Positions 47,348 through 59,227 are shown, numbered from the stretch's first letter. The stretch is 64,000 bases of DNA from Diadophis punctatus similis (GCA_023053685.1 JALIGW010000016.1:9421501-9485500), one strand, 5' to 3'. The notes: a model not told the origin generated them from the sequence alone. Program-made: numbers and translations.

Positions 47348-47907
47348 CAGTGATGGCGAACCTATGACATGCGTGCCACAGGTGGCACGCGGAGCCATAT
47401 CGGAGGGCACGCGAGGCGTTGCCCTGTCAGCTCCACGGCAAACCGGAAGTTTGGAAAAACGCACTTCCAGTTTGCCGTTGTGCTGTTTTTCGCACTCTGG
47501 AGGGTTCAGGGAAGCTTCCTGAAGCCCCGGAATGCAAAAAATGACAAAATGGGCAAACCGGAAGTTCGGAAAATGCACTTCCGGTTTGCCATTGGGCTGT
47601 TTTTAGCACTCCGGAGGGTTCAGGGAAGCTTCCTGAAGCCCCGGAATGCAAAAAACGACGAAACGGACAAACCGGAAGTGCGTTTTCCGAACTTCCGGTT
47701 TGCTGTTTCGTCGTTTTTTACCGTCCCAGGCTCCGGTAAGGCCTTTGCATGGGGGTGGGGGTGTGTGCACATGCGCAGGGGGCAGCATGGGGGTGGGGGT
47801 TGTGCACATGCGTGGGGGGGAGGGAATGGGTGTGGGATGCGTGCGCGCGCTAGCACGCGCACCCCATTCCTTTTGGCACATGGACCAAAAATGGTTCGCC
47901 ATCACTG
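47348..47907. mobile_element. hAT MITE, CAGTGATGGCGAACC family, long form
   Basis: The 8-bp duplication CCATAGAC is perfect (47340-47347, 47908-47915). Ends cagtgatggcgaacctatga and ggttcgccatcactg. The interior repeats a segment of about 110 bp (caaaccggaagttcggaaaa ... ggttcagggaagcttcctga) about two and a half times, which explains its greater length than 9177-9563 and its 193-codon frame. Confidence 0.95.
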
Positions 47908-47919
47908 CCATAGACTGAT

Positions 47920-49120
47920 GCAGATTCTTCATAGCACTATTAGAAAATAGAATTTGCAGATTGCAAATTGGCCAGCTGTGGGATTGCCATTTTTGTTGTT
48001 TAGTATTACATTTAACAGTCATTTTTGTCAAGTCTGCCTATATCTGAAAGTACTTTATGATGAACCTTTATGAGGTTAATCTGGTAAACCTAAGGAAGTC
48101 CTAGTCTGGTTAGCAGAACCAGAATAAACTACTTGACAATCTCATGTAACACCATGTGTTACGTCTTCACCTTTAAAGCCCTTCATGTGTGGGTCCAGGT
48201 TATCTGAAAAACCAGCTCATCCCAATAGGATTAGCCCACCCCATTCGTCAGGCAGAAGAGGACTCCATTAACAAAGGAATTTTGGCTAAAGATCCGAAAG
48301 AGTATGGAAGGTATGCCAAAAAACAAATAAGAATTGAAATATTAAAACGGACAAGAGATGATGGATAGAAAGGAAATTTTATTTCTTGGGGTTTTTTTCC
48401 CTTCTTTCTTTAATATAATGGGGGCCTGATTAAAAGTTAGAATAGAAGTAGAAATGAAAGATATATATATTATAATTGTAATAAATAGATGGAAGATTAG
48501 AGGTTGAAAGGTGGATTTAATATGCATGTTTAAATAATATGGTGATTGTTGTCAGGATGGAGTAAGGGAATTAGTTTTTAGTACAATATGTATACTATAC
48601 TAGGATTAGTAAGGATGGCCTGATTAAATAGAATAAATTAAAGAATTAAATGGAAAGATTAGAGGTCGAAAGATAGTATTATTATGCATGCTTAAACAAT
48701 GTTGCAATTGTCATTAGAATGATACATTGAAATATTGAATAATTAAATAACGAAGGTCTATATCTTAATACAAATAGGTGTATTAATATTAGGTGTATGT
48801 AAGCTTAATGTAACAAATATTATTGATATTAGTATTGTTATTTGTATCAAAATGAATGATACCCTCTGGAGGTGGCTAATGGACTAGAGAACTCCCCACC
48901 TCCTCTCTGTGTGCCTTCTGCTCCCTCTCTCTCTCCATCCTATTTAGTTTTATTTTAATTGAATTTTAAAATTTAAGACCTTTATTTATTGTTTTAATGT
49001 TTCATTCTGTATTGTATTCAACATCTGGAATGCCTGGAGTCACCTTTGTCGAGATGGGCCGCATACAAGTTTGATAAATAAATAAATGAAATATTAACCT
49101 AGAATGAAGCAATGATATGT
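47920..49120. other. AT-rich stretch with a possible LINE 3' end
   Basis: The piece at 48170-48260 (aaagcccttcatgtgtgggt, tattagcccaccccat-like) could be a CR1-like RT remnant. 49020-49085 (gtcgagatgggccgcataca then gataaataaataaatg) resembles a LINE 3' end. Neither is firm. Confidence 0.35.
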
Positions 49121-49137
49121 GTTTGTGTGAGAGATAG

Positions 49138-49316
49138 CAATAGCCCTTAGACCAGTGTTTCCCAACCTTGGCAACTTGAAGATATCTGGACTTCAATTCC
49201 CAGAATTCCCCAGCCAGCATTCGCTGGCTGGGGAATTCTGGGAGTTGAAGTCCAGACATCTTCAAGTTGCCAAGGTTGGGAAACACTGCCTTAGACTTAT
49301 ATACCGCTTCATATTT
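49138..49316 (-). mobile_element. Sauria-type SINE tail fragment split by a hAT MITE
   Basis: gatagcaatagcccttagac on the left and ccttagacttataccgc-type sequence on the right rebuild the SINE tail when the MITE at 49153-49288 is removed. Confidence 0.85.
49153..49288. mobile_element. hAT MITE, CAGTGTTTCCCAACC family, fold-back
   Basis: The 8-bp duplication CCTTAGAC is perfect (49145-49152, 49289-49296). A 136-bp near-perfect palindrome with its centre at agcattcgct. The inverted boxes acttcaattcccagaattc (49190-49208) and its complement-side partner (49233-49251) are close to the ZNF143/SBS motif. Confidence 0.95.
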
Positions 49317-50245
49317 TTATGAGACCATCTTAGTCTTCTGTATCAGGTCCTATAGTAATTGTTCAAGGAGGGCTAAGTTTGTACTTCTTACGAGGGATTC
49401 TCCATCCATTTTAATAGAAAAATTATTATAGGAATTCTAGGGCAGGTAGAACCAGCTGGAAGTAAAAAATCTACTGTAGTGGATGTCTTTTCTGCATTTA
49501 CAAATGATTTTAAAAATCCTTTTAAAAAGGAAATAAATATGTATAAGCCTGACTAAGTTAGTATTAGCAACCTTTCACTTCAAATATGGCTACTTAAACA
49601 ACTTCCTTGCTTACGTTGCACACATTTAATAATGCAGAATGTTTTTATTGTTGTATTCATTCTTTTAAATGGCAAAAAAGGGGGGGAAAGAATTTCCTGT
49701 CCAAGTCTAATGGATTTTTTAAATTAATCAGGACTCTGTATTATGTCTTTTGCATCCTATTAACATTTCCAGTCTCTCTCTTCTCCATTTGGTGCCGTTT
49801 TTCTCAAAATAAACAATATGTCCACTTTTTCATTGGAATGAAAGCACATTAACTGATTGCAACATAAATCATTTTTACAGTTTTTATTGCTACATTAGAA
49901 ATTCAGCTTTTCTCAGTCACATTAAAATGCTACTGGTGTTTTTTTTTTAAAGTGGATAATTCAGAATAGGAATCTGTTTTCTAATTTTAATCATATGATT
50001 TTCAATTTTTTTCTTCTCGTCTAAAGCAGAACCAATATCACTTACTGTATTTTCACTCTCAAAAAGGCTGGCTGAAAAAGCTCCACCCTGAAATCCAAGC
50101 AGGGTTTTTAGCACAGAATATTTGTAGCGCAAGGCAATATTGACTTTGTGGGGAAGCCAGCAGAGAAGATTGTGAATGGTGATCTCATGATTGCGGGATG
50201 ATTGGCAACCAGTTGTAAGTATAAACAGGTTTCCAATCAAGATCA

Positions 50246-51338
50246 AGTGGGGTACTAATACCACTCTATAAAGCCTTAGTAAGACTACACCTAGAACACA
50301 GCATCCAGTTTTGATCACCACATTATAAAAAAAGATGTTGAGACTCTAGAAAAAGTGCAGAGAAGAGCAACCAAGATGATTAGGGGACTGGAGGCTAAAA
50401 CATATGAAGAACGTTTACAGGAACTGGGCATGGCTAATCTAGTGAAGAGAAGGACCAGGGGAGACATGATAGCAATGTTCCAATATTTGAGGGGCTGCCA
50501 CAGAGACGAAGGGGTCAAGCTATTTTCCCAAAGCACCTGAAGGCCAGACAAGGAATAATGGATGGAAACTGTTAGAGGTAAATACTTCTCAGCATGTTTG
50601 CTGCAACTAACTGATTGTTTGGTGAACTGTTTAAATGGACCAATCAGAGCACAGCTTTTTGGCTCTGAGTTTCCCGCACTTTCCAACGGTCAGAAAGGTG
50701 CATATAAGTAGCTGCAGGAATAGACTTTCTTCAGAGAGACTCTGAGGGAGCCCAGAAAGACTCTCCAACCGGAGAGAAACTAACAGAGACTCTTCAGCGG
50801 AGAAGAGACTCTGAAGTCACTGTGAGCTGAGATAGCTACAAGAGCTGAGTCATTGCCTTGCCCCAGAGAAGGCTGTCAAAGAACCCAGGGAGCCTCCCAC
50901 ATTTGGGAAGAAAACTAGAGCTGATGGACTTTGCTAAGAGAAGAACTTTGCAGGCTGTTGATGCCTCTTTGTAGGTTTTGTTTTTATATGTTTTTATTAA
51001 ACCAAATAGTTTCTCAAGACTGCTTAATCAATTTCATGCCAATGCGTTTGTCTGCGTATCGGGCCACGGTCTACTCGAACCCAGAAACCCATTTTCTAAT
51101 CCTTAACAGAAACTGATCAAGGAGAGATTCAACCTGGAAATAAGGAGAAATTTTCTGACAGTGAGAACAATCAACTAATGGAACAGCTTGCCTTTGGAAG
51201 TGGTGGGAGCTTCATCACTGGAAGCTTTCAAGAAGAGATTGGACTGCCATTCGTCAGAAATGGTGTAGAGTCTCCTGCTTGGGCAGGGGGTTGGACTAGA
51301 TGACCTACAAGTACCCTTCCAACTCTTTTAATCTATAA
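50246..51338 (+). mobile_element. CR1 LINE 3' part split by a solo LTR
   Basis: Contains the RT C-terminal coding piece (VQRRATKMIRGLEAKTYEERLQELGMANLVKRRTRGDMIAMFQYL in blocks), then, after the LTR, gatcaaggagagattcaacc and the 3' UTR cagggggttggactagatga. An atcaagtg-like octamer occurs at both ends (about 50243 and 51340), a plausible target duplication. Confidence 0.88.
50570..51108 (+). mobile_element. Solo LTR with perfect TSD inside CR1
   Basis: TGTTAGAGG and CCTTAACA are the ends, flanked on both sides by GAAAC (50565-50569, 51109-51113). U3 features: a CCAAT box (gaccaatcagagc, 50638), a TATA-like gcatataagtagc (50700), and ATTAAA at 50996-51001. Length 539 bp; no internal retroviral region. 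Confidence 0.95.
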
Positions 51339-51479
51339 ATCAAGTGCCTAGATCGCAACTATATGACCACAGGTATGGCCTGCAATGGGCACTTTGGGCA
51401 CAGGTCATAAATACCTTCATTTGGTGCCATCCAAATCATGAATGGTCACTAAAAAAATAGTCATCAAGCAAGGACTACC

Positions 51480-52255
51480 TTTATAGAAATATCATGTGAA
51501 TACTGGATGCTGGATGCAGAAGGGCAGATTTTTCAGCTCTTGCTGGAAATTTGTTTTTGAGTGGTAGATCTCCTTATTTTAGACCAGCAAGTTGTATACA
51601 TTGGATTTTGTTGTTATCCCCAAATTTAGGAGAGCATTTTAAGGAACTGCCAACAGCTGATAGAAAGTTAAGGAAAATTCACTCTTCTTCCAGACTTCAT
51701 CCTTGTGTTAAACTGGTGATGGAAAAATAACTTCTGTCTTTTTTGGGTACAGATAAAAATTAATGACCCTTTGAGTACAATACAATAAGCTGCACATCTA
51801 TCATCATAAACAAGTCAAAACACACAGGCTTAACATTTCAATTTATTTCAGTTTCAAGCAAGTTGTTGACTTTTTGCAGATATTATGTAAACCAATATAG
51901 TACAATATAGTTTAATTCTGTACACTTTTCTTTTAAAGTAGTGTTATGAGAATAAGTGTAAAAGAACATTAAAAAATAAAAATGATTTTAAACACTATTC
52001 TCCTCACTCCTAGGTACTTCATTGTAAACGGCAATGAATATAAAGAGTTTTTATACACACTGAAAACATAATATTGTTTCATTTAGTTGGTATCTGTATT
52101 GCTATTTTAAAAGATAAAATAAATGGATTAAGACTGGTTCTTGCTGTAAAGACGGCACTGAATTCTGATAGTTATTTGGCCAATTGGACATTGTTGTAGA
52201 TGTTTTTACTATTTCTCTTCCATCGCTTTAAAAAAAAATCAGCTATAGAAATTGG
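51480..52255. other. Intron stretch without recognised features
   Basis: AT-rich, apparently unique sequence with no coding signal. Confidence 0.45.
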
Positions 52256-52257
52256 GG

Positions 52258-52263
52258 TAAATT

Positions 52264-52342
<79 letters not shown>

Positions 52343-52346
52343 TTTG
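52258..52346. repeat. (TTTA)n microsatellite
   Basis: About 21 tetramers, adjoining the 3' tail side of the minus-strand SINE at 52348. Confidence 0.97.
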
Positions 52347-52347
52347 T

Positions 52348-52572
52348 GAGATTTATATACCGCCTCACAGTACAAGCACTCTCTAAGCGGTTTACACCAG
52401 TAAGCAATGTATATTTATATTGCCCCCAACAATCTGGGTCCTCATTTTACCTACCTCGGAAAGATGGAAGGCTGAGTCAACCTTGAGCCAGTGAGATTTG
52501 AACCGCTGACTTGCGGATCACAGTCAGCTAAAGTGGCCTGCAGTACTGCACTCTAACCGTTGCGCCACCTCA
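52348..52572 (-). mobile_element. Sauria-type SINE, same subfamily as 14085
   Basis: gtgagatttatataccgcct on the tail side, gtacaagcactctctaagcg, tttacaccagtaagcaatgt, and the head actctaaccgttgcgccacc. Its (AAAT)n tail has expanded into the adjacent array. Confidence 0.88.
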
Positions 52573-53030
52573 TCTAACTTTTCCTGAAAAGTTTTGCTTT
52601 TCAGAAAAAACTATGGAAGCAATATTGATAAAGTAGGTCTGCATATAAAATTTAAATTATCTGTTTTATGTCTGTTATAAATATTTGATTAAAACAGCTT
52701 AGAAACCAGTTGACCATAATCTTCACTCAAAGATGCAAAGACAACCGAGTTCATCGTGATTGAAGAGCAGTCTAATAATAAAGGCCTATTGCGGAATTCT
52801 GGCTTCAAATTGGAGATTAAACAGACTTCTTGTTTAGAGTTGATCTGATTTGGTTGTTGATTTTAATTTAATTGGCTTAGATACTAATTTAGTTTAAAGC
52901 ACATGGTTCTTAATACTGATGTGGTTAATGCTAATTAGGTGAGAAGTATTGTGCTAAAAGACATTTCGTTCAAGATGCAGTAATTTTTGACTGGTCTGAG
53001 GTAGTGTTGAAATAGTGACCTCTTGAGTGT

Positions 53031-53139
53031 GGGAGGGAGGGAGGGAGGGAGGGAGGGAGGGAGGGAGGGAGGAAGGAAGGAAGGAAGGAAGGAAGGAAGG
53101 AAGGAAGGAAGGAAGGAAGGAAGGAAGGAAGGAAGGAAG
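53031..53139. repeat. (GGGA)n(GGAA)n polypurine array
   Basis: About ten GGGA units then about seventeen GGAA units. Confidence 0.97.
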
Positions 53140-53511
53140 CGGAACCATAGAACATTCACCAAGTTGTTTATTCTATGGCTATGAATGAAGGCAAATATAT
53201 GTGGCCCAGGATAATGTTGAATATACACATTCTGGTAGAGAGAAGTTTCCTGTGGATGGGCTCCAGCATGTCCGAAAGTTCAGAAGACTAAACCTTTGGT
53301 CCCAGTGACTGACCCAGATTAGATCCTGCAATTTATGGCTACTTTATAAAGCACAGAGAATTAATTGGAACTCATTGACCCATGTAACAGCTTCTGAGCC
53401 ATGTTTATTTTCCGATTTAGTCTGCAATAGATTTGATTAGTCTACATAGATCTCATACCTATGACTTGCCACCTTGTTATTTGTATGTACACCGAGAGCT
53501 TATGCACTGGA

Positions 53512-53565
53512 GGCAAATTCCTTGTGTGTCCAATCACACTTGGCCAATAAAAAACATTGCTATTC
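53512..53565 (+). mobile_element. LINE 3'-end fragment
   Basis: gcaaattccttgtgtgtcca followed by atcacacttggccaataaaa, the + orientation of the terminus seen at 59355 and 26268. Possibly extends upstream to about 53240. Confidence 0.65.
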
Positions 53566-54015
53566 CTATATATTCCATATAAGAACACCATCCTAGTTCA
53601 GAGAAGTTTATTTCTGTTCCAATTCCATTAGAATGTGCACAGAAAATAAATGTTGTATGGATAACATCTTTCTGTGCAACACATTTTAACAAAATAATTG
53701 TGATAGGCAAGAATTGCTTTCATTTCTTAATTTGGGTTTTCTCTCATTATTAAAACAACTATTTTAACAGTGATATTAACTTGATAAATTTACATTCATT
53801 ACATTCCAGCTTTTCCTACTGTAAAAATCATTGGAGCTGATTCCTTCTTTTGTTTTATTTTACCGGAATAACTTGATTATGAAATAGACTGCCCTCTTCT
53901 GTATTAATCTCCTCCTTCCTGCTCCCTAATTGTGAAATTTCAGCCTGCTGAGTTGTGAGCATGACCAATGGAGATGAAAATGTTTTAAGAAGAGAGACCA
54001 ACGATTGCTCCAGAG

Positions 54016-54259
54016 CAGGGGTGAAATTCAGCAGGTTCTGACAGGTTCTGGAGAACCGGTAGTGGAAATTTTGAGTAGTTCGGAGAACCGGCAAATACCA
54101 CTTCTGGCTGGCCCCAGAGTGGGGTGGGAATGGAGATTTTGCAATATCCTTCCCCCAGGAGTGGGATGGGAATGGAGATTTTGCAGTATCCTTCCCCTGC
54201 CGTGCCCACCAAGCCACGCCCACAGAACTGATAGGGCAAAATTTTGAATTTGACCCCTG
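54016..54259. mobile_element. hAT MITE, CAGTGGTGGGATTCA family, inverted
   Basis: The 8-bp duplication CTCCAGAG is perfect (54008-54015, 54260-54267). Ends caggggtgaaattc and gaatttgacccctg. Internal duplicated gggatgggaatggagatttt segments. Confidence 0.93.
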
Positions 54260-54269
54260 CTCCAGAGTC

Positions 54270-54960
54270 AGTAGTAGCTTAAGCAAGGAAGAGATTTCCT
54301 ATTCCCAAAGACTATTCCCTATGCAAATAAACTATCATTGTTGAAACATATACAAAACATAATTCTTCCTTATGCAGAAAAGGTTCGAATGGTGTTCCAG
54401 TTTTTACAAGGCATGTAATACACCTTTATGCCTGACAGTTACAAGATGCTCCAGGGTTCTTGTTTGAGGAACAGCTGCAAAAAGCAGAGCAATATGAGCA
54501 GTTCCTCTTCAAATGAGAATGAAATGAAGTAGAATAGCTTTTCCAATTTGATGATTTCGAAGTCGTGATGCATTGTTGATGATGTGATATGCCGGTGGTA
54601 ATTCCAGAAAATTAATTTTTTTTTCAAATACGGTCCCAGTCTTACTAGCAAGCAATGCTTGCATCCAGATTGATCATGTTTCAAATTGAATCAGTAATGT
54701 GAACTACAGTATGATGCATTCTCTCTCCTTCATTATATCATTTTCATACTACAGTACTGCAGTCCCACATTCATGCAGCTGCAGCCCTTGAAATCAGCTG
54801 GCTGAAATTTCTTTTTGAAATCTGCTGGTTGCGAGTTTTTGTGAAAATATTAAGCGTTCCTTCAGAGTGTTGGATTAAAAATATTTCAGAAGCTTTCTTA
54901 AGGCAAAGGATTTTCTCTACTACTATCCTCTCTACCACGCACACAGATTGAGGAAGTTTA
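54270..54960. other. Intron stretch without recognised features
   Basis: No supported repeat or coding signal. Confidence 0.4.
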
Positions 54961-55293
54961 CTTAATGATTATGTCTAGTTTAATGAAAAGAAGGACTAGG
55001 GGAGACATGATAGCAGTGTTCCAATATCTCAGGGACTGCCACAAAGAAGAGGGAGTCAAGCTATTCTCCAAAGAACCAGAAGGCAGGACAAGAAGCAATG
55101 GAGGGAAGCTAATCAAGGAGAGAAGCAACTTAGAACTAAGGAGAAATTTCCTGACAGAACAATTAATCAGTGGAACAACTTGCCTCCAAAAGTTGTAAAT
55201 GCTCTAACACTGGAAGTTTTTAAGAAGAGATTGGACAACGATTTTTCTGAAGTGGTGTAGGGTTTCCTGTCTAAGCAGGGAGTTGGACTATAA

Positions 55294-55428
55294 CAGGGGT
55301 AGGCAAAGTTGGCTCTTCTATGACTCATGGACTTCAACTCCCAGAATTTATGAGCCAATCATGCTATCTTAGGAATTCTGGGAGTTGAAGTCCATGAGTC
55401 ATAGAAGAGCCAACTTTGCCTACTCCTG
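55294..55428. mobile_element. hAT MITE, CAGGGGTAGGCAAAG family, fold-back
   Basis: The flanks gactataa (55286-55293) and gactagaa (55429-55436) match at 7 of 8; CR1 has gactagaa here. A 135-bp palindrome; boxes at 55331-55349 and 55373-55391. Confidence 0.93.
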
Positions 55429-55458
55429 GACTAGAAGACCTCCAAAATACCTTCCAAC

Positions 55459-55748
55459 CAGTGGTGGGATTCAAAAAAATTTATTACCAGTTCTGTGGGT
55501 GTAGCTTGGTGGGCATGGCTTGGTGGGCGTGGCAGGGGAAGGATACTGTAAAATCTCCATTCCCTCCCCACTCCAGAGGAAGGTTACTGCAAAATCCCCA
55601 TTTCCTCCCGATCAACTGGGACTCAGGGGGCAGAGAATAGATGGAGGTGGGGCCAGTCAGAGGTGGTATTTATCAGTTCTCCAAACTACTCAAAGTTTCC
55701 ACTACCAGTTCTCCAGAACTGGTCAGAACCTGCTGAATCCCACCTCTG
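55459..55748. mobile_element. hAT MITE, CAGTGGTGGGATTCA family
   Basis: The 8-bp duplication CTTCCAAC is perfect (55451-55458, 55749-55756), inside the CR1 3' UTR. Ends cagtggtgggattcaa and ctgaatcccacctctg. Confidence 0.95.
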
Positions 55749-55915
55749 CTTCCAACTCTGTTTACTCTATTCTACTCTACTCTGCTCTACTCTACTCTGC
55801 TCTACTCTACTCTACTCTACTCTTATTCCATTCCATTCCATTCTTTACTAATTATGTGCCTAAAAATCTCAGATTACTCTACCTGAATTATGTTACTGAA
55901 CAAATGAAGAAATAT

Positions 55916-55916
<1 letters not shown>

Positions 55917-55972
<56 letters not shown>
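55917..55972. repeat. (GT)n microsatellite
   Basis: About 27 GT dinucleotides, 450 bp upstream of the coding exon. Confidence 0.98.
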
Positions 55973-55973
<1 letters not shown>

Positions 55974-56424
55974 TAGACACAAGCATGTTTCCTCTGTTTA
56001 TTAATTCTTTAAAATCAAATTAATCATTTCAAATATAAGCACTCAAAATGATTCTGGAGTCTGGCAGCCTCTAACTGAATAACTTTTTCATCAATTACAA
56101 TTCAATAAGTATATTTTTTAACATGTGGATATTGATCTTGGTTTAAATTAATTTACTCTTGGATTATCCTGAGTACTAGCTAAAGGGTGTATGAATACCA
56201 GTGAAGGTATTGATAAAGACCCAATTCTACATTTAACAGTGAAACTTACTTATCTGACTTTTGCCTATTATTTTCTGTCAGCCCACAGGATTCTTATTGT
56301 GAGGATAAAATGAAAGGTGATTGTCCAAAAAAAGAGGAAGAAAATAAATGCAGGATAAAGTCAGTAAGCAAACGAAGATACTGATTAATGTGGTTTATTT
56401 TATTATTTCTTTGTTTCTTAACAG

Positions 56425-56579
56425 ATGAGAATAGGGATTCACTCAGGATCGGTTCTGGCTGGAGTTGTTGGGGTGAGAATGCCCAGATATTGTCTCTTTG
56501 GCAACAATGTCACCCTAGCGAGCAAGTTTGAGTCAGGAAGCCATCCACGCCGCATCAACGTCAGCCCAACGACCTATCA
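56425..56579 (+). CDS. GUCY1A2: GUCY1A2 next coding exon (catalytic domain part 2)
   Basis: This 155-bp exon encodes 51 full codons, [17 protein letters not shown] to VSPTTY, plus two bases (CA) of a split codon, presumably Gln. The acceptor is the AG at 56423-56424, after the tract tattatttctttgtttcttaac. The donor is the GT at 56580-56581 (ca|gtaagt, a near-consensus site). It joins in phase to the exon at 2389-2532, giving the continuous cyclase sequence [32 protein letters not shown] and [12 protein letters not shown] are the conserved C-terminal blocks of the cyclase homology domain. [15 protein letters not shown] matches the alpha-2 subunit rather than alpha-1 (FESCSVPRKINVS as I recall). 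No stop codon or frameshift is seen. The terminal coding exon, with the LLK...FLE region, was not found before 64000. Confidence 0.95.
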
Positions 56580-56918
56580 GTAAGTGTTCTTTAGCAGTTT
56601 TTAATACTTCTTAAAGCTTTGATACACATTATTTCTGGCCATAAAACAAAATGATATATCCTCACCAAAGTGCCGTCCATTTTCAATAGAAAGTAAATCA
56701 AAGGACAAAAGACAATTTGTATCTAAGTAAGGTTTTAACTAGAAAGAGAATATACTATCTATATGTCTGTCTTCTGTCAATCAGTCAATCTCTGTAAGAA
56801 TTTGGGACATACCCATTTAGGACCTGGTTTCAGAATAATAGAGTTATATATTCAGCAAGAATGCTTGGAACTTGTGCTTTTTTAAACTTTCCCCGTATTT
56901 TTAGTTGGATGCTTTAGC

Positions 56919-57048
56919 GCACTGGTGTCTCGTCGCATCACATTGCCGTCACATGACGTATCGCGATGTTTTTCCTTTCGCGGAGCTGGGGTAGGCATGG
57001 CCTGCGCGTGACGCATCCAGCCCATGGGCCGCCAGTTTGACACCCCTG
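56919..57048. mobile_element. Decayed hAT MITE, CAGGGGTGTCAAACTCA family
   Basis: gcactggtgtctcgtcgca at the left and gccagtttgacacccctg at the right, with atccagcccatgggccg inside. No matching octamers flank it. Confidence 0.6.
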
Positions 57049-57149
57049 CTAGCATAAGAACTTGTAACTATAATTATCTTCCTGTGATGTGACCCAAGCA
57101 GCAAATATTCAATATGAAAATCCCTTAATTTGGAGTAGGGTCAGGGCAA

Positions 57150-57318
57150 CTGGATGGATCTGTGCATTTACTGGCCAGATGCCCTTCCTAACATCACTCA
57201 GCGTTCGCAGGATTTTTTTTTTTGCACCCTAGGAGAGAAACATCTACTACTTAGGATTGAACTCTCAACCTTCTAAATGGGAGATGTGTGTGTCTTCACC
57301 ACTAGGCTACCACACCAT
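57150..57318 (-). mobile_element. tRNA-like SINE fragment
   Basis: Reversed B-box-like tgaactctcaaccttctaa and the end tcaccactaggctaccacac (tRNA-like head in reverse), with gccagatgcccttcctaaca in the body. Confidence 0.5.
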
Positions 57319-57349
57319 TCAGCAAATATTCAATATACAGGTCAAAAAA

Positions 57350-58039
57350 AATGGAAAAAAAACACTACTATATTACACTACATATATTAACAGCGGCAAG
57401 AATAATGATAGCACAAAGTTGGAAACTAAAAGACACCCCTGATGAAAGCAGTATAATTAGAAAAATTCTGGATTGTGCCGAAGCAGACAAATTAACTATG
57501 GAATTAAAAGGAAAGGAAGACTCCGATTACTACGAAATTTGGAACTTATTCTATAACTGGTATGAAAAACGAAAACAAACACCACCAATATAACAAATGT
57601 AAACACAAACTAAATAAGACATATAGAAATCTGACTAAAGAACTTATAAGAAAATTAGCTATATTATACTAAGGTATATGTATATTATGATATTACAAAA
57701 CTAAAAACATCTTATTTTTTCTGTACTATTATCATTATCATTATCAATACTATCATTAATGTTATTACTATTGTATTATTATCAATGTTACTGTTAACAT
57801 TATTATTATTACTACTGATTTATAAAACATATTACAAGACAAAAATTGAAAACTATATAAAAATAGATCGCTAATACATAATTGTCGTAAGATAAATCAT
57901 AGAGATCGACAGTTTTATAGCTGTATGCGCTTTTTATGTTTCGTATATGTTTGTAATGTATTTGTTATCGTCATAAATGTTTTCTTTTGTATGTTTTTTA
58001 AATGTAAATAACTCAATAAAAATTATTTTTTTAAAAAAA
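57350..58039 (+). mobile_element. 5'-truncated L1 LINE with 19-bp target duplication
   Basis: The 19-mer caatatacaggtcaaaaaa lies at 57331-57349 and 58040-58058, so the insertion boundaries are precise. The + strand frame at its start (57351-57593) ends with AARIMIAQSWKLK, RKILDCAEADKLTMELKG and YEIWNLFYNWYEKR, resembling the C-terminus of L1 ORF2. A 3' UTR of about 440 bp follows, ending in an AATAAA-containing A-rich tail. The whole copy is very A-rich on the + strand, typical of L1. Confidence 0.88.
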
Positions 58040-58059
58040 CAATATACAGGTCAAAAAAT

Positions 58060-59225
58060 CCATCACAAGTACTTTCAACATTTCTTCCTTTCAGATATTC
58101 TGATCATTCAAAGGTTGTCTTTATTACTATTTTTGCAAAGTACCAATTAAGGCCATTATAGTCATCTCTTTCAATGGTGCTTTGACTGTGCCCTATCAGA
58201 TTGGACTCAATAAAATACGGCATGAAACAATTGAGAAATCATGTAAGCAGCCCCTAAGGAAAATATTATTGTGAGAGGCACATCATTTGAGTTAGATGTG
58301 CCCCCAGTGTTTTAATAATTTTCAAAGGCACGTTCAGAGTCATCTGGATTTCTGAACCTGTCCTACGCGTATGATTCATTCTGACTAATTTAACTGTTTT
58401 GGAGTTAGCCTTCATGAACTCACTTTGTAGTTAGAAATGTTCTTCACTGTTGTGGGGTTTTGTAGTTTTCTTCCTGTGGTTTCAGCATTCTTTGACTGTT
58501 TGTAAGCTTTCCCTTTTTCAATAATCTCATGAGCCTCTGTGTTTGTTTAAACTTCTATGTGAAAGAAAGCTTATGTAACTGTCTTCACACGGGATGCTCA
58601 GGGACTGATACAATAGAATATAAAATGGCTAGAGATTTGAAGTTTTAAAAGCAATTAAAATTATTGCTCAAAATGAAGATTATTCACTATAGATAAAAAT
58701 CAGATAACTACAGAGCCGGGTTGCATGCTTCGACAAGGGGCAGACATGTTGAGCAGATTTTGATGGATGGATAATGGACGAAGAGAGGCAAAGCAGGAAT
58801 ATGGGAATACAAAGCAATTTGGGAAGCAGTTGGCATAAAATAAATTATTTTGTCCCAGATCGACCCAATAATAAACAGTTATTAAAATCTCAGAGATTAG
58901 GTATTTAAAATCAGGGTCCAATTTCCCTCTGCGATTCTGTCTGATTGTTTTGTTCTGATTTTTAATTCTTTTCTCGTGATGCTCAAACTCATCATGTGAA
59001 TAGATACTCTGCAGCAGGTCCCCAGAAATTTAAATCCGATTTATACATTGGAATGTGAATTTTGCACAGTCAAGACAATCATTTGTGATATTTATTCCAA
59101 AGCCACACAAGAGCTTTTTACTGAATTGCAGGAATCAAATCTTCAGTGATAGGTGTAAATGTTGTATGTTCGGGTACCAAGCTACAGTCCCTGTTTCTAA
59201 AGCTCCCTATCTTACTCCAGGAATA
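58060..59225. other. Intron stretch without recognised features
   Basis: Non-coding, apparently unique. I looked for the last GUCY1A2 exon here and found none. Confidence 0.45.
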
Positions 59226-59227
59226 GA

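Larger units (their letters stand above)
50090..51477. mobile_element. CAGGTAGTCCTC-family element hosting a CR1 insertion
   Basis: Left: ttgtggggaagccagcagag, gtgatctcatgattgcggga and tggcaaccagttgtaagtat. Right (from about 51343): gcctagatcgcaactatatg, ttgggcacaggtcataaata and atcaagcaaggactaccttt. The CR1 lies between. Confidence 0.7.
54962..55845 (+). mobile_element. CR1 LINE 3' end split by two hAT MITEs, with pentamer tail
   Basis: The frame at 54965-55198 encodes SLMKRRTRGDMIAVFQYL, SNGGKLIKERSNLELRRNFL and related CR1 RT C-terminus. The 3' UTR gtttcctgtctaagcaggga is broken at 55294 and again at 55459, and resumes at 55749 with cttccaactctgtt, followed by a (CTACT)n-like tail to about 55845. 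Confidence 0.92.

Noticed and set aside
47369..47950. 193-codon frame with repeated KPEVRK-like blocks
   Set aside because: Lies wholly inside the TSD-bounded hAT element 47348-47907 plus flank; repeats reflect internal tandem duplication.
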